Of a stretch of 64,000 bases of DNA, positions 42,317-49,934 are shown one piece after another (position 1 is the first letter of the stretch; each line of letters starts with the position of its first letter). Below the pieces are notes generated by a model. It searched no databases. It saw only the letters and a list, made by a program, of their open reading frames with translations, and was not told the origin of the DNA. Origin of the DNA: DASSBG01 sp035699085 (GTDB taxonomy: Bacteria; Pseudomonadota; Gammaproteobacteria; Xanthomonadales; Rhodanobacteraceae); NCBI GenBank assembly GCA_035699085.1, contig DASSBG010000045.1:1-64000 (forward strand), written 5' to 3'. The position numbers and the translations under genes are program-made.

Positions 42317-43804
42317 ATGAAAAAGAGCAGCTTGACGACTGCCGTCCTCGCCGGTTTGGTTGGCGTGGTTGGCTTCGCGGGCTCGTCCAGTGCCGTTGAG
42401 CTCAATCCCGACGGTACCGGCCAGGTCCTGATTTACCCCTACTACACCGCGCGTGCGGGCCAGCAGACGCTGATCTCGGTGGTCAACTCCACCGACACCC
42501 CGCAGGCGGTCAAGGTTCGCTTCCTCGAAGGCTACGCCAGCAAGGAAGTCCTGGACTTCAACCTGTTCCTGTCGGCCTACGACGTCTGGACCGGTACCGT
42601 CTTCAAGCTGTCCGATGCCGGTATTGCGGGCGACGGCGCAGCCGTCGGCACGCGTGACAACAGCTGCACGGTGCCGAACTTCAGCGCATCCAACAGTGTT
42701 GCCGGAATGCTGTACCAGCCGTTCAGCAACCAGGTCTATACGGAGAATGATCCGGACCTCGGCCCGCAGGGAACTGACCGCACCAACGAAGGTTATGTCG
42801 AGCTGATCGACATGACCAACATTGGTGACGAGAACGGTACCGCTACCGATATCACGCACGTTGACGGCGTTCCGCCGGGCTGCGACGACTATGCGCTGCT
42901 CAACGACGCTACAAACCCGGATCTGCAGATCACCCCGACGGGTGGCCTGTTCGGCAACGGCTCGGTCATCAATGTCGCGGACGGCACGCAATATGCCTAC
43001 ACGGCTGATGCAGTTGATGGCTGGACGGCGACCCCGCAGTTCACCGAGTCCGGTTCGCTTGCGCCGGATCTCAGCAAGGCGAACTCGCCCTCCGGTGGTG
43101 CCGTGGCATATGTGTTCCAAGGCGGCGTCATGACCACGGTGACTTATCCGCCGGGTCAGGAAATTGATGCCGTCAGCGCCGTGTTCGATGCCTCCGCGCT
43201 GATGAACACGTGGGTGGCCAATGCTGCCGCTGGCCAGGGTACGGACTGGGTGGTCACCTTCCCGACCAAGCGCTACTACGTCAATGACCAGACGCTGACG
43301 GACGCCATTCCGCCGTTCGCCGAGGTGCTGGATTCTGAGCACGATGGTGCGTCCTGCACCCAGGTTGGCCTGAATATCTATGACCGCGAGGAAGGTGCCC
43401 CCACCGTTTCCCCGACCGGCCCGGTGTTCTCGCCGCGCCCGAACATCCAGACCGTCTACACCTCGCTGTGTCATGAGGTCAATGTCATCTCGATCTCCGA
43501 TCCTGCAGATCCGATGAGTATTCTGGGTTCGCAGTACGAGAATGCCGAAGGCAGTGCGGGCCTGGCGGTCAACATGGCGCCCTTTGGTACCGCCGGTTGG
43601 CTGGACCTTGACCTGTATGACTATGCCGCTGGTAACGGCGAGTACCACGTGATGCGTGGCGATGTGAATGGCACGACCTTCCTGGGTCTGCCGGCTACGG
43701 GCTTCGCAGCGGAGCGTTTCATCAACGCCACCGCGACGACGTCCAACTACGCTGGTGCCTTCCGCCACCGTGTGGAGCGTATGATCAGCAGCACCGCACC
43801 GTAG
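42317..43804 (+). CDS. Secreted protein, unknown, possible T2SS substrate
   Basis: A 495-residue protein with a signal peptide (MKKSSLTTAVLAGLVGVVGFAGSS in outline, cleavage before VELNPDG). The mature chain is acidic and beta-rich, beginning GTGQVLIYPYYTARAG and NSTDTPQAVKVRFLEGYAS, with few cysteines. I do not know a function. AGGAG precedes the ATG by 7 bp. The gene stands alone, about 140 bp after the T2SS operon, and ends in a strong terminator, which suggests high independent expression. Codon use is less extreme in GC than in the operon. Confidence 0.85.
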   Translation: MKKSSLTTAVLAGLVGVVGFAGSSSAVELNPDGTGQVLIYPYYTARAGQQTLISVVNSTDTPQAVKVRFLEGYASKEVLDFNLFLSAYDVWTGTVFKLSDAGIAGDGAAVGTRDNSCTVPNFSASNSVAGMLYQPFSNQVYTENDPDLGPQGTDRTNEGYVELIDMTNIGDENGTATDITHVDGVPPGCDDYALLNDATNPDLQITPTGGLFGNGSVINVADGTQYAYTADAVDGWTATPQFTESGSLAPDLSKANSPSGGAVAYVFQGGVMTTVTYPPGQEIDAVSAVFDASALMNTWVANAAAGQGTDWVVTFPTKRYYVNDQTLTDAIPPFAEVLDSEHDGASCTQVGLNIYDREEGAPTVSPTGPVFSPRPNIQTVYTSLCHEVNVISISDPADPMSILGSQYENAEGSAGLAVNMAPFGTAGWLDLDLYDYAAGNGEYHVMRGDVNGTTFLGLPATGFAAERFINATATTSNYAGAFRHRVERMISSTAP

Positions 43805-43851
43805 GTGTCAGTGGTGAGCCGGCGCCATTGGCCCGGCACAAGTGTCAAAAG

Positions 43852-43882
43852 GAGGGGAGCCAACCGGCTCCCCTCTTTTTTT
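43852..43882 (+). terminator. Intrinsic terminator
   Basis: A perfect 10-bp stem GAGGGGAGCC/GGCTCCCCTC with loop AACC, followed by seven T. It lies 47 bp after the secreted-protein gene. Confidence 0.95.
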
Positions 43883-44054
43883 GCTTGTCCTCCTTGCTTG
43901 CGCTCCGGTGGCCACTGCCGCGGCTCCACGTTTCCGCGAACCGCTTCACACCGGTTGGGCAAAGGAGCGTTATGATGCTCATACAATCGTGGCCTCGACC
44001 GGTTATTCGCGAATCATGCTTTCCATCTGTGCTCTCCGTGCTTGGTGAACCCTC

Positions 44055-45215
44055 ATGAAGATCCTTCGTACCGCACTCCTTGCGCTCCCTGTGGCACTTG
44101 CTGCTGCATTTGGCGCACCTGTTTCCGCCCAGTCGGCCGCACCGACCCTCAAGCTGGACTACGGTCCCGGTACCTGCACCTTCGTCACCGATGGCGGACT
44201 CACGATCGGCGGCGACGAGCCCGGCGTTGTCAACGCGACGGGAACCTTTGGCACCGGATGTCCGACTGGCAGTGCCACGGGCACGGCTGACCTGAGCTTG
44301 GGCGCCAGCGCAACCAGTACCACCGTGGACAAGTCGGTTACGATAACCTGGAGCGCAGTTGCCGACGTATGCCACTACACCGGCACCAGCTTCCCGGCGG
44401 CATTGAGCGGCTGGCCATCGAGCGGTGACGCATGCGTGGGCGCCACGGCGTGCGCTGCGGGTGATACGTACACCGCGAGCTTTACCAGCAGCGGCAACTA
44501 CACCTTCGGGGTGAAGTGCATCAGCGGCGAACACAATGGTCAGCCGGAGACGTCAGCCGCGAAGACCGTGACGGTCGCCGTGTCTGGCGGAACGCCGCCG
44601 CCGCCATCCACCAGCTGCGTGGCGCCTGCGGGTCTTACGCAGCAGACGACTGCAACGCTCCAGTCGTTTAATGGCTATCCGACGCTCGATGATGTCGACG
44701 TGACCAAGTGGTCGAACGTATTCGGCTACGGCTGGAGCAGTGGCGGCGAGCACTACGGCTGGCCCGGTTTTGCCGGCGGCGGATCCAAAATCTTCGTGAA
44801 CAAGAATCAATACATTTCGATCCCGTTCACTGTGCCAGCGAATGCAGAGCAGACCGGCCTCGATGGAACGCCATACGGTTATTTCGCCACCAACAACAGC
44901 AGCGTCAACAACGGCGTCGTATGGAGCGCATCGATCAGTGACGAGTGCGGTGACTTCGTCCGCCCGACCGAGATCGATGATCCTGAGTACTGGTGTTATG
45001 CGAGCTTCAACTACTCGCAGAGCGGGCTGTACTGGACTGTGGCACCGGCTGCGAGGAGGAAGTTTTCCTGCAACCTCGTACCGGGCAAGACCTACTACTT
45101 CAATTTGATCGCCGCACCGATGAGTGATGTGACGAAGAGCAACTGTCAAGGAAGCAGTTGCTCAACGAATCTCCAGCTGTTGATGACGTTCAAAAACGGA
45201 CCGCTACTGCCGTAG
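44055..45215 (+). CDS. Secreted cysteine-rich protein, unknown
   Basis: A 386-residue protein with a signal peptide (MKILRTALLALPVALAAAFG in outline, cleavage near VSAQ|SAAP). The N-terminal half (about 35-185) looks like an Ig-type beta-sandwich with paired cysteines (GTCTFV, GTGCPTG, ADVCHYTG, GDACVGATACAAGD). A GGTPPPPSTSC linker follows, then a Gly/Trp/Tyr-rich C-terminal domain with further cysteines (FSCNLVPGKTYYFN). I recognise no catalytic motif. It is located next to another secreted protein and the T2SS operon, with its own terminator, so it is a second candidate T2SS client. Confidence 0.85.
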   Translation: MKILRTALLALPVALAAAFGAPVSAQSAAPTLKLDYGPGTCTFVTDGGLTIGGDEPGVVNATGTFGTGCPTGSATGTADLSLGASATSTTVDKSVTITWSAVADVCHYTGTSFPAALSGWPSSGDACVGATACAAGDTYTASFTSSGNYTFGVKCISGEHNGQPETSAAKTVTVAVSGGTPPPPSTSCVAPAGLTQQTTATLQSFNGYPTLDDVDVTKWSNVFGYGWSSGGEHYGWPGFAGGGSKIFVNKNQYISIPFTVPANAEQTGLDGTPYGYFATNNSSVNNGVVWSASISDECGDFVRPTEIDDPEYWCYASFNYSQSGLYWTVAPAARRKFSCNLVPGKTYYFNLIAAPMSDVTKSNCQGSSCSTNLQLLMTFKNGPLLP

Positions 45216-45262
45216 CGCAGGCCGCCTGAGCGGAACCGGCCGATAAAAACGCGGTCTATCTG

Positions 45263-45296
45263 GCGCCGGTGGCTCTGCTGCCGGCGCTTTTTCTTT
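45263..45296 (+). terminator. Intrinsic terminator
   Basis: Stem GCGCCGG/CCGGCGC with an 11-base loop, followed by TTTTTCTTT. It lies about 50 bp after the cysteine-rich protein gene. Confidence 0.88.
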
Positions 45297-45316
45297 ATCG
45301 TTGCCAAGGAGCGCCC

Positions 45317-46273
45317 ATGCGCCTGTTTCTCGCCTCAGTCCTCGCCGTAACCCTCGTCCTCGCGTGCTCCGCCGCCTCGGCGCAGCAGGGTGGCGACGGC
45401 GCCGCGGCTGTTGTCGCCAGCCAGGGTGGAGTCAGCGTCACCTTGGCCGACGTCGATGCCTTCGCACTTACCGTGCCGGAAGACAAGCGTGCGCAGCTGT
45501 TTGTCAGCCCGGAGCGCATCAAGAACATCGTCAACAATCTGTTGGCGCAAAAACAGTTGCTCAAAGAAGCGCGCGAGCTGAAGCTCCAGGATGATCCGGA
45601 GACCGCGGCGCGAATGGAGCAGGCGGCAAATGCCGTGCTGGTGAAGGCGCGTGTCGCCGCACTGCAGCATAAATTCGAATCGGAGATGCCCGACTTGACA
45701 GCGCTTGCGCATGAGCGTTACTTGGCCAATCCCGCTGCCTACACGGTGCCCGCCGAACGGGATGTCAAGCACATTCTCATCGGTACAAAACATCGCAGTG
45801 ATGCGGAGGCCAAGGCGTTGGCGGAACGGCTTTACAAGCAGCTCCAGGCTGACCCCTCCAAGTTTGATGAAGACATGGCCAAATACAGCGATGACGCCGG
45901 CAAGGACAGCAACGGAGGGATCATCACCGACGCCACGTCAACCCGTTACGTGCGACCATTTCGGGAAGCCGCCGGCAAGCTGGACGATGTCGGGCAGCTG
46001 TCGCCGCCGGTGAAGTCGCAGTTTGGTTACCACATCATCAAGCTGGTCAAGTACACGCCCGCGCGTGCTCGCAGCTTTGAAGAGGTGCGCGATGCGATGG
46101 TGGAGAAGCTTCAAAAAAACTACGTGGCGAAGAAGGTGCAGCACCACCTCGACGTCGTGCGCAACCGTTCGATTGACGTCAACGCGCCGGTCGTCCGTTC
46201 GCTTCTTACCCGCTATGCCGACGCACCTGCCGCCGCCGACAGTGCCGCCAAGCCCGCGAGCGGGAGCCCGTGA
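45317..46273 (+). CDS. Exported parvulin-type peptidyl-prolyl isomerase
   Basis: A 318-residue PpiC/PrsA-like protein: signal peptide (MRLFLASVLAVTLVLACSAASA; cleavage before QQGG, or possibly lipidated at the Cys), a helical N-terminal chaperone part (about 35-145) and a rotamase domain (about 150-260) with RDVKHILIGTKHRSDAEAKA, KYSDDAGKDSNGG and GYHIIKLV. It would assist folding of exported proteins in the periplasm. AAGGA lies 6 bp before the ATG. It overlaps the next gene by TGATG. Confidence 0.9.
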   Translation: MRLFLASVLAVTLVLACSAASAQQGGDGAAAVVASQGGVSVTLADVDAFALTVPEDKRAQLFVSPERIKNIVNNLLAQKQLLKEARELKLQDDPETAARMEQAANAVLVKARVAALQHKFESEMPDLTALAHERYLANPAAYTVPAERDVKHILIGTKHRSDAEAKALAERLYKQLQADPSKFDEDMAKYSDDAGKDSNGGIITDATSTRYVRPFREAAGKLDDVGQLSPPVKSQFGYHIIKLVKYTPARARSFEEVRDAMVEKLQKNYVAKKVQHHLDVVRNRSIDVNAPVVRSLLTRYADAPAAADSAAKPASGSP

Positions 46274-46809
46274 TGGCTGCAAACGCGATGAAATGGTGGC
46301 GCCGCTTGCCCGCGCTGCTCGCGGTGCCCCTGCTGCTGGCGGCCTGCAACCACTCCGGTGATTCCGGCACAAGCGGGGCCGCTGCCACCGCGCCGACCGC
46401 AGCTGCAACGGCCAGTCGGGCGGACGCCGGACGCTACGCGCCAGCCAATCTCGCCCGCGAGCAACGGAAGGCCGCCAACTCCGACGCGCCCTCACCCAGC
46501 TGGCTCCCGCACCCCACGTCTGCGAAAAATCGATCGGTCGCGGCACCCGCGCCGGCCTTCATGGGTTTCGCGACGGTCGGCGTGCCGGCCTGCGACGACC
46601 TCGGCAAGGCGGTGCTCCAGTGCCTGAATGCGCATGGCGCCGGCAAGGCGCAGGCCATCACGCTGCATGGTGGATTCGCGGGGCAGGTGGTCGGATGGCG
46701 ACGTGACCTTGCACAGGGTGCCACGCAGGGCGCGGTGGCTCAGCAGTGCAAGCAGTACCGCGCGATGCATGCCAGTGCCTACCAGGGCCTCGGCTGCGCC
46801 AGCTTCTGA
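46273..46809 (+). CDS. Predicted lipoprotein, unknown
   Basis: A 178-residue protein with a lipoprotein signal (LLAVPLLLAAC, Cys at about residue 24), an Ala/Thr/Ser-rich linker and a C-terminal domain with three or more cysteines (VPACDDLGKAVLQCLNAHG, AQQCKQYRAMH, GLGCASF). No family is recognised. The start overlaps the isomerase stop (TGATG); a GTG one codon upstream is also possible. The coupling suggests a shared role in envelope protein handling. Confidence 0.78.
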   Translation: MAANAMKWWRRLPALLAVPLLLAACNHSGDSGTSGAAATAPTAAATASRADAGRYAPANLAREQRKAANSDAPSPSWLPHPTSAKNRSVAAPAPAFMGFATVGVPACDDLGKAVLQCLNAHGAGKAQAITLHGGFAGQVVGWRRDLAQGATQGAVAQQCKQYRAMHASAYQGLGCASF

Positions 46810-46946
46810 GCCCCGTGGCGGTCCGCCTGGCGGTGAACGCGCCAGAGTCGTCGTCGCTGGCGCTTTCGGGCCCGGGACCCGAATCTCCTCTGCCGGCTAG
46901 CAGCTAAACTAGGCGGTCCGTTCGTGGACCGCCGCCCGGGAGCCGC

Positions 46947-47795
46947 ATGGCCAGCGACATCCAACCCGCCACCCAGCCGGGCGCGCCGGCCCGCGTAACG
47001 ATCGCGCGCGCTGATGTCGGGCTCTCGCATGCTTGGCGGCTGTTCCGGCACTTCTTCGTGCGTGAGCTGCGCAACCGCTTCCTCGGCAGCTTCAGCGGCG
47101 GCCTGTGGGCACTGATCCAGCCGCTGGTGCAACTGGCGATCTACTCTTTCGTCTTCGTCTACATCTTCAAGGCCCGCGTGCCGGGCGCCGACGCGCCGGG
47201 CTACGTGCCGTTCCTGCTGGTGGCGTTGTGGCCGTGGACGGCGTTCTCCGAGTCCATCTCGCGCGCGACCACCGCGATCGTCGACAACGCCGGCCTGATC
47301 GGCAAGGTGGCGATGCCGCGCAGCGTGCCGGTACTGGCCGTGGTGGCCTCCAGCTTTGCACTGCACACCTTCGGCTTCGTTGCCATCGTGCTGGTGATGC
47401 CGCTGTTTGGCGACCCGGCGCACCTCGCCTGGCTGCCGCTGGTGCTGCTGGTGCAGTCGATGCTGATGCTGCTGGCGGCAGGCTTTGCCCTGGCGCTGTC
47501 GGCGATGCAGGTGTTCGTGCGCGACCTGGTGCAGGTGGTGACCCAGGTGCTGATGCTGGCGATGTTCGCCGCACCGATCTTCTATGCACGCGCGGCGATG
47601 CCCGAATGGGCGCGCGGCTGGATCGATCTGCATCCCTTCACCTGGTACGCGCGGGCGATGCGCGACATGCTGCTGCATGGCCACGCGCCGGCGCTGGTGC
47701 CATCGCTGGTTGCGCTGCTGGTGGCGCTGGTACTGCTCGGCGTCGGGTCCTGGCTGTTCCATCGCCTTGATCCCCATTTCGAGGATTTCCTGTGA
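46947..47795 (+). CDS. wzm: Polysaccharide ABC exporter permease (Wzm type)
   Basis: A 282-residue ABC-2 type permease with an amphipathic N-terminal region (RLFRHFFVRELRNRFLGS) and six membrane helices. The pattern is that of O-antigen or teichoic-acid exporters (QPLVQLAIYSFVFVYIFKAR, and PEWARGWIDLHPFTWYARAMRDML in outline). It forms the channel with the coupled ATPase that moves lipid-linked glycan across the inner membrane. Its stop overlaps the GTG of the next gene. Confidence 0.92.
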   Translation: MASDIQPATQPGAPARVTIARADVGLSHAWRLFRHFFVRELRNRFLGSFSGGLWALIQPLVQLAIYSFVFVYIFKARVPGADAPGYVPFLLVALWPWTAFSESISRATTAIVDNAGLIGKVAMPRSVPVLAVVASSFALHTFGFVAIVLVMPLFGDPAHLAWLPLVLLVQSMLMLLAAGFALALSAMQVFVRDLVQVVTQVLMLAMFAAPIFYARAAMPEWARGWIDLHPFTWYARAMRDMLLHGHAPALVPSLVALLVALVLLGVGSWLFHRLDPHFEDFL

Positions 47796-48997
47796 GCGCG
47801 CCGCTGCTGGTCGAGGCCCGTGGCCTGGGCAAGGCCTACCCGAAGGTGTCACGGCGGGCCGACCGTTTGCAGGCCTTGCTGTCGCTGCTGGCCGGCGGCC
47901 ACGGTACGCAGCGCGTGCCGGTGCTGGCCGACGTGGACCTTGACGTGCGCCGCGGTGAGTCCGTCGGCCTGGTTGGCGAAAACGGGGCGGGCAAATCCAC
48001 GCTGCTGAAGCTGATCACCGGCGTGCTGACGCCGAGCACGGGCCAGTTGCGCGTGCACGGCCGGATCGGCGCGCTGCTCGAGCTGGGCGCGGGCTTCAAT
48101 CCGGAATATACCGGCCGCGAGAACGTCGCCATGGCCGCTGCGCTGTACGGCCTCAGCGCCGACGAGATTCGCGCGCGGATGGATGACATCCTGGCCTTCG
48201 CCGATATCGGCGACTACATCAACGAGCCGGTCAAACACTACTCTTCCGGCATGGTGGTGAGGCTGGGCTTCGCGGTGGTCGCCAATTCCATGCCGGACCT
48301 GCTGATCACCGACGAGGTGCTGGCTGTCGGCGACGAAAACTTCCAGAAGAAGTGCGTGCGCTGGATCGAGCAATACCTCGACCAGGGCGGCACGCTGCTG
48401 CTGGTGTCGCACAGCATGTACCACGTGCAGAAGCTGTGCCGGCAGGCCTGCTGGCTGCACCATGGCCGCGTGCAGGCGCAGGGCGATGTGTTCGACGTCA
48501 CCCAGGCCTACCTGGCGCACAACGAGCGCAAGGGCGCAGGCGACGCGGCGCCGGCCCTGGCCAACCGCGGCGAATTCGCGGTGCTCGGCATGAACCTCAA
48601 TGGCCACGACGCGCGCGGCGCTCCGCTGCAGGTCGAGAGTGGCGACGACCTGCGTGTCGAGATCGAGCTGCACTCGCGCGAAGGTCGCGAACCGGTCTGC
48701 ATGGTCGGCGTGGTGCGGGCCGACGGCAGCGGCGTCTACGGCGTCAGCACGGAGATGGATGGCGTGCCGGTTGCGCGCTGCGGCGAGGACCGCTACCGCG
48801 CGGTGGTGGAGTTCCCGCGCCTGGCGCTGCTGCCCGGCCAGTACGCGATCCGCGGGCTGGCGCTCGACCCCGAGGGCGTGCGCCTGTTCGATACGCTGGA
48901 GGCGGTGCTGACGGTGCGCGGGCACAGCCGGGAGTCCGGCGTCGTGCGGCTGGCGCACCGCTGGCTCGGCGTCGACGAAACGGAGACCCCGGCATGA
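47792..48997 (+). CDS. wzt: Polysaccharide ABC exporter ATPase with C-terminal glycan-binding domain (Wzt type)
   Basis: A 401-residue ATPase. The nucleotide-binding domain (about 1-245) has Walker A GENGAGKSTLLK, an ABC signature of the export subfamily (KHYSSGMVVRLGF), Walker B LLITDEVLAVGD and the switch His in LVSHSMYHV. The extra C-terminal domain (about 270-390) is a beta-sandwich like that of Wzt proteins that recognise a capped, often methylated, O-polysaccharide end. The following methyltransferase fits that mode. It starts at a GTG coupled to wzm and ends coupled to the methyltransferase (ATGA). Confidence 0.93.
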   Translation: MSAPLLVEARGLGKAYPKVSRRADRLQALLSLLAGGHGTQRVPVLADVDLDVRRGESVGLVGENGAGKSTLLKLITGVLTPSTGQLRVHGRIGALLELGAGFNPEYTGRENVAMAAALYGLSADEIRARMDDILAFADIGDYINEPVKHYSSGMVVRLGFAVVANSMPDLLITDEVLAVGDENFQKKCVRWIEQYLDQGGTLLLVSHSMYHVQKLCRQACWLHHGRVQAQGDVFDVTQAYLAHNERKGAGDAAPALANRGEFAVLGMNLNGHDARGAPLQVESGDDLRVEIELHSREGREPVCMVGVVRADGSGVYGVSTEMDGVPVARCGEDRYRAVVEFPRLALLPGQYAIRGLALDPEGVRLFDTLEAVLTVRGHSRESGVVRLAHRWLGVDETETPA

Positions 48998-49884
48998 GCG
49001 ACGACGGCAACGACCTGCCCTTCACCGGCGAGCGCTTCACGCCCGAGTGCGTGCGCGAGATCTGGTACGAGCACTGGCACCGCTATGCCTTCGCCCGGCC
49101 GCTGGCGCGCGGCCGCCGGGTGCTCGACGCAGCCTGCGGCGAAGGCTACGGCAGCGCCTTGCTGGCCGACGTCGCCGGCAGCGTGGTCGCGGTCGACATC
49201 GACGACACGACCATCGAGCATGCCCGGCGGCGCTACGCCAGCCACGCCAACCTCGAGTTCCGCCGCGATGACGTCACCGCCCTCGGCGCGTTGCCCGAGG
49301 CAAGCTTCGACCTGGTCTGCTGCTTCGAGACGCTGGAGCACGTCGAGGCGCAGGACGCGCTGCTGGCGGGCTTCGCGCGCCTGCTGGGGCCGGGCGGCCT
49401 GCTGCTGGTCTCATCGCCGGACAAGGCCGAGTACAGCGACGCGCGCGGCTTTCGCAACGAATTCCACCTGCGCGAGATCTACCGCGACGAGCTGGAGGCA
49501 CTGCTGGGCCGCCATTTCGCGCACCGGCGGCTGTTCGCGCAAAAGCTGCTGTTCCAGTCGGCGCTGTGGTCGGTCGATGGCGCCGACGCGCGCGCCGATC
49601 CCGGTGACGACCGCTCTGCAGGCGAGACGGCGACGCTGGCCGTGACCACCAGCCGCGCCGGCGCGATCGAGCCCGGCTTCGGCCATGCGCCGATGTACTA
49701 CCTGGCCGCCTGCTCGCAATCGCCGCTGCCGCCGTTGCCGGCGGCGCACCTGTTTGGCGACGCCGAGGAATCGGTGTATCGGCACTACGACGCCGAAGTG
49801 CGCAAGAACATGGCCGCAGGCGAACGCATCGCGGAACTCGAGCGCCAGCTCGCACGCTTCCAAAAAGGGGACGGAGGCAATTAA
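48994..49884 (+). CDS. SAM-dependent methyltransferase of the export locus
   Basis: A 296-residue class I methyltransferase with motif I VLDAACGEGYGSALLA, acidic VVAVDIDD, DLVCCFETLEHV and GPGGLLLVSSPD. A C-terminal coiled-coil-like tail follows (KNMAAGERIAELERQLARF). Methylation of a growing glycan end is a known stop signal in Wzm/Wzt systems, and its position here suggests that role; the sugar position is unknown. The last codons (KGDGGN-stop) lie inside a perfect REP-like palindrome, so the 3' end has been formed by that repeat. Confidence 0.88.
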   Translation: MSDDGNDLPFTGERFTPECVREIWYEHWHRYAFARPLARGRRVLDAACGEGYGSALLADVAGSVVAVDIDDTTIEHARRRYASHANLEFRRDDVTALGALPEASFDLVCCFETLEHVEAQDALLAGFARLLGPGGLLLVSSPDKAEYSDARGFRNEFHLREIYRDELEALLGRHFAHRRLFAQKLLFQSALWSVDGADARADPGDDRSAGETATLAVTTSRAGAIEPGFGHAPMYYLAACSQSPLPPLPAAHLFGDAEESVYRHYDAEVRKNMAAGERIAELERQLARFQKGDGGN

Positions 49885-49913
49885 GCGCGCTTAATTGCCT
49901 CCGTCCCCTTTTT
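49862..49913. repeat. 52-bp perfect REP-like palindrome
   Basis: Arms AAAAAGGGGACGGAGG and CCTCCGTCCCCTTTTT flank CAATTAAGCGCGCTTAATTG; the whole is an exact palindrome. It contains the stop codon of the methyltransferase and, with A and T tracts at its ends, could terminate transcription from both sides. A close copy lies at 54585-54626. No RAYT transposase gene is in the window. Confidence 0.93.
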
Positions 49914-49934
49914 ACAAATCATCATCGGAGTCCC

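Noticed and set aside
49862..49913. Palindrome considered as a dif or phage attachment site
   Set aside because: It is a perfect long palindrome present twice, with no Xer-type half-sites and no adjacent integrase or phage genes.
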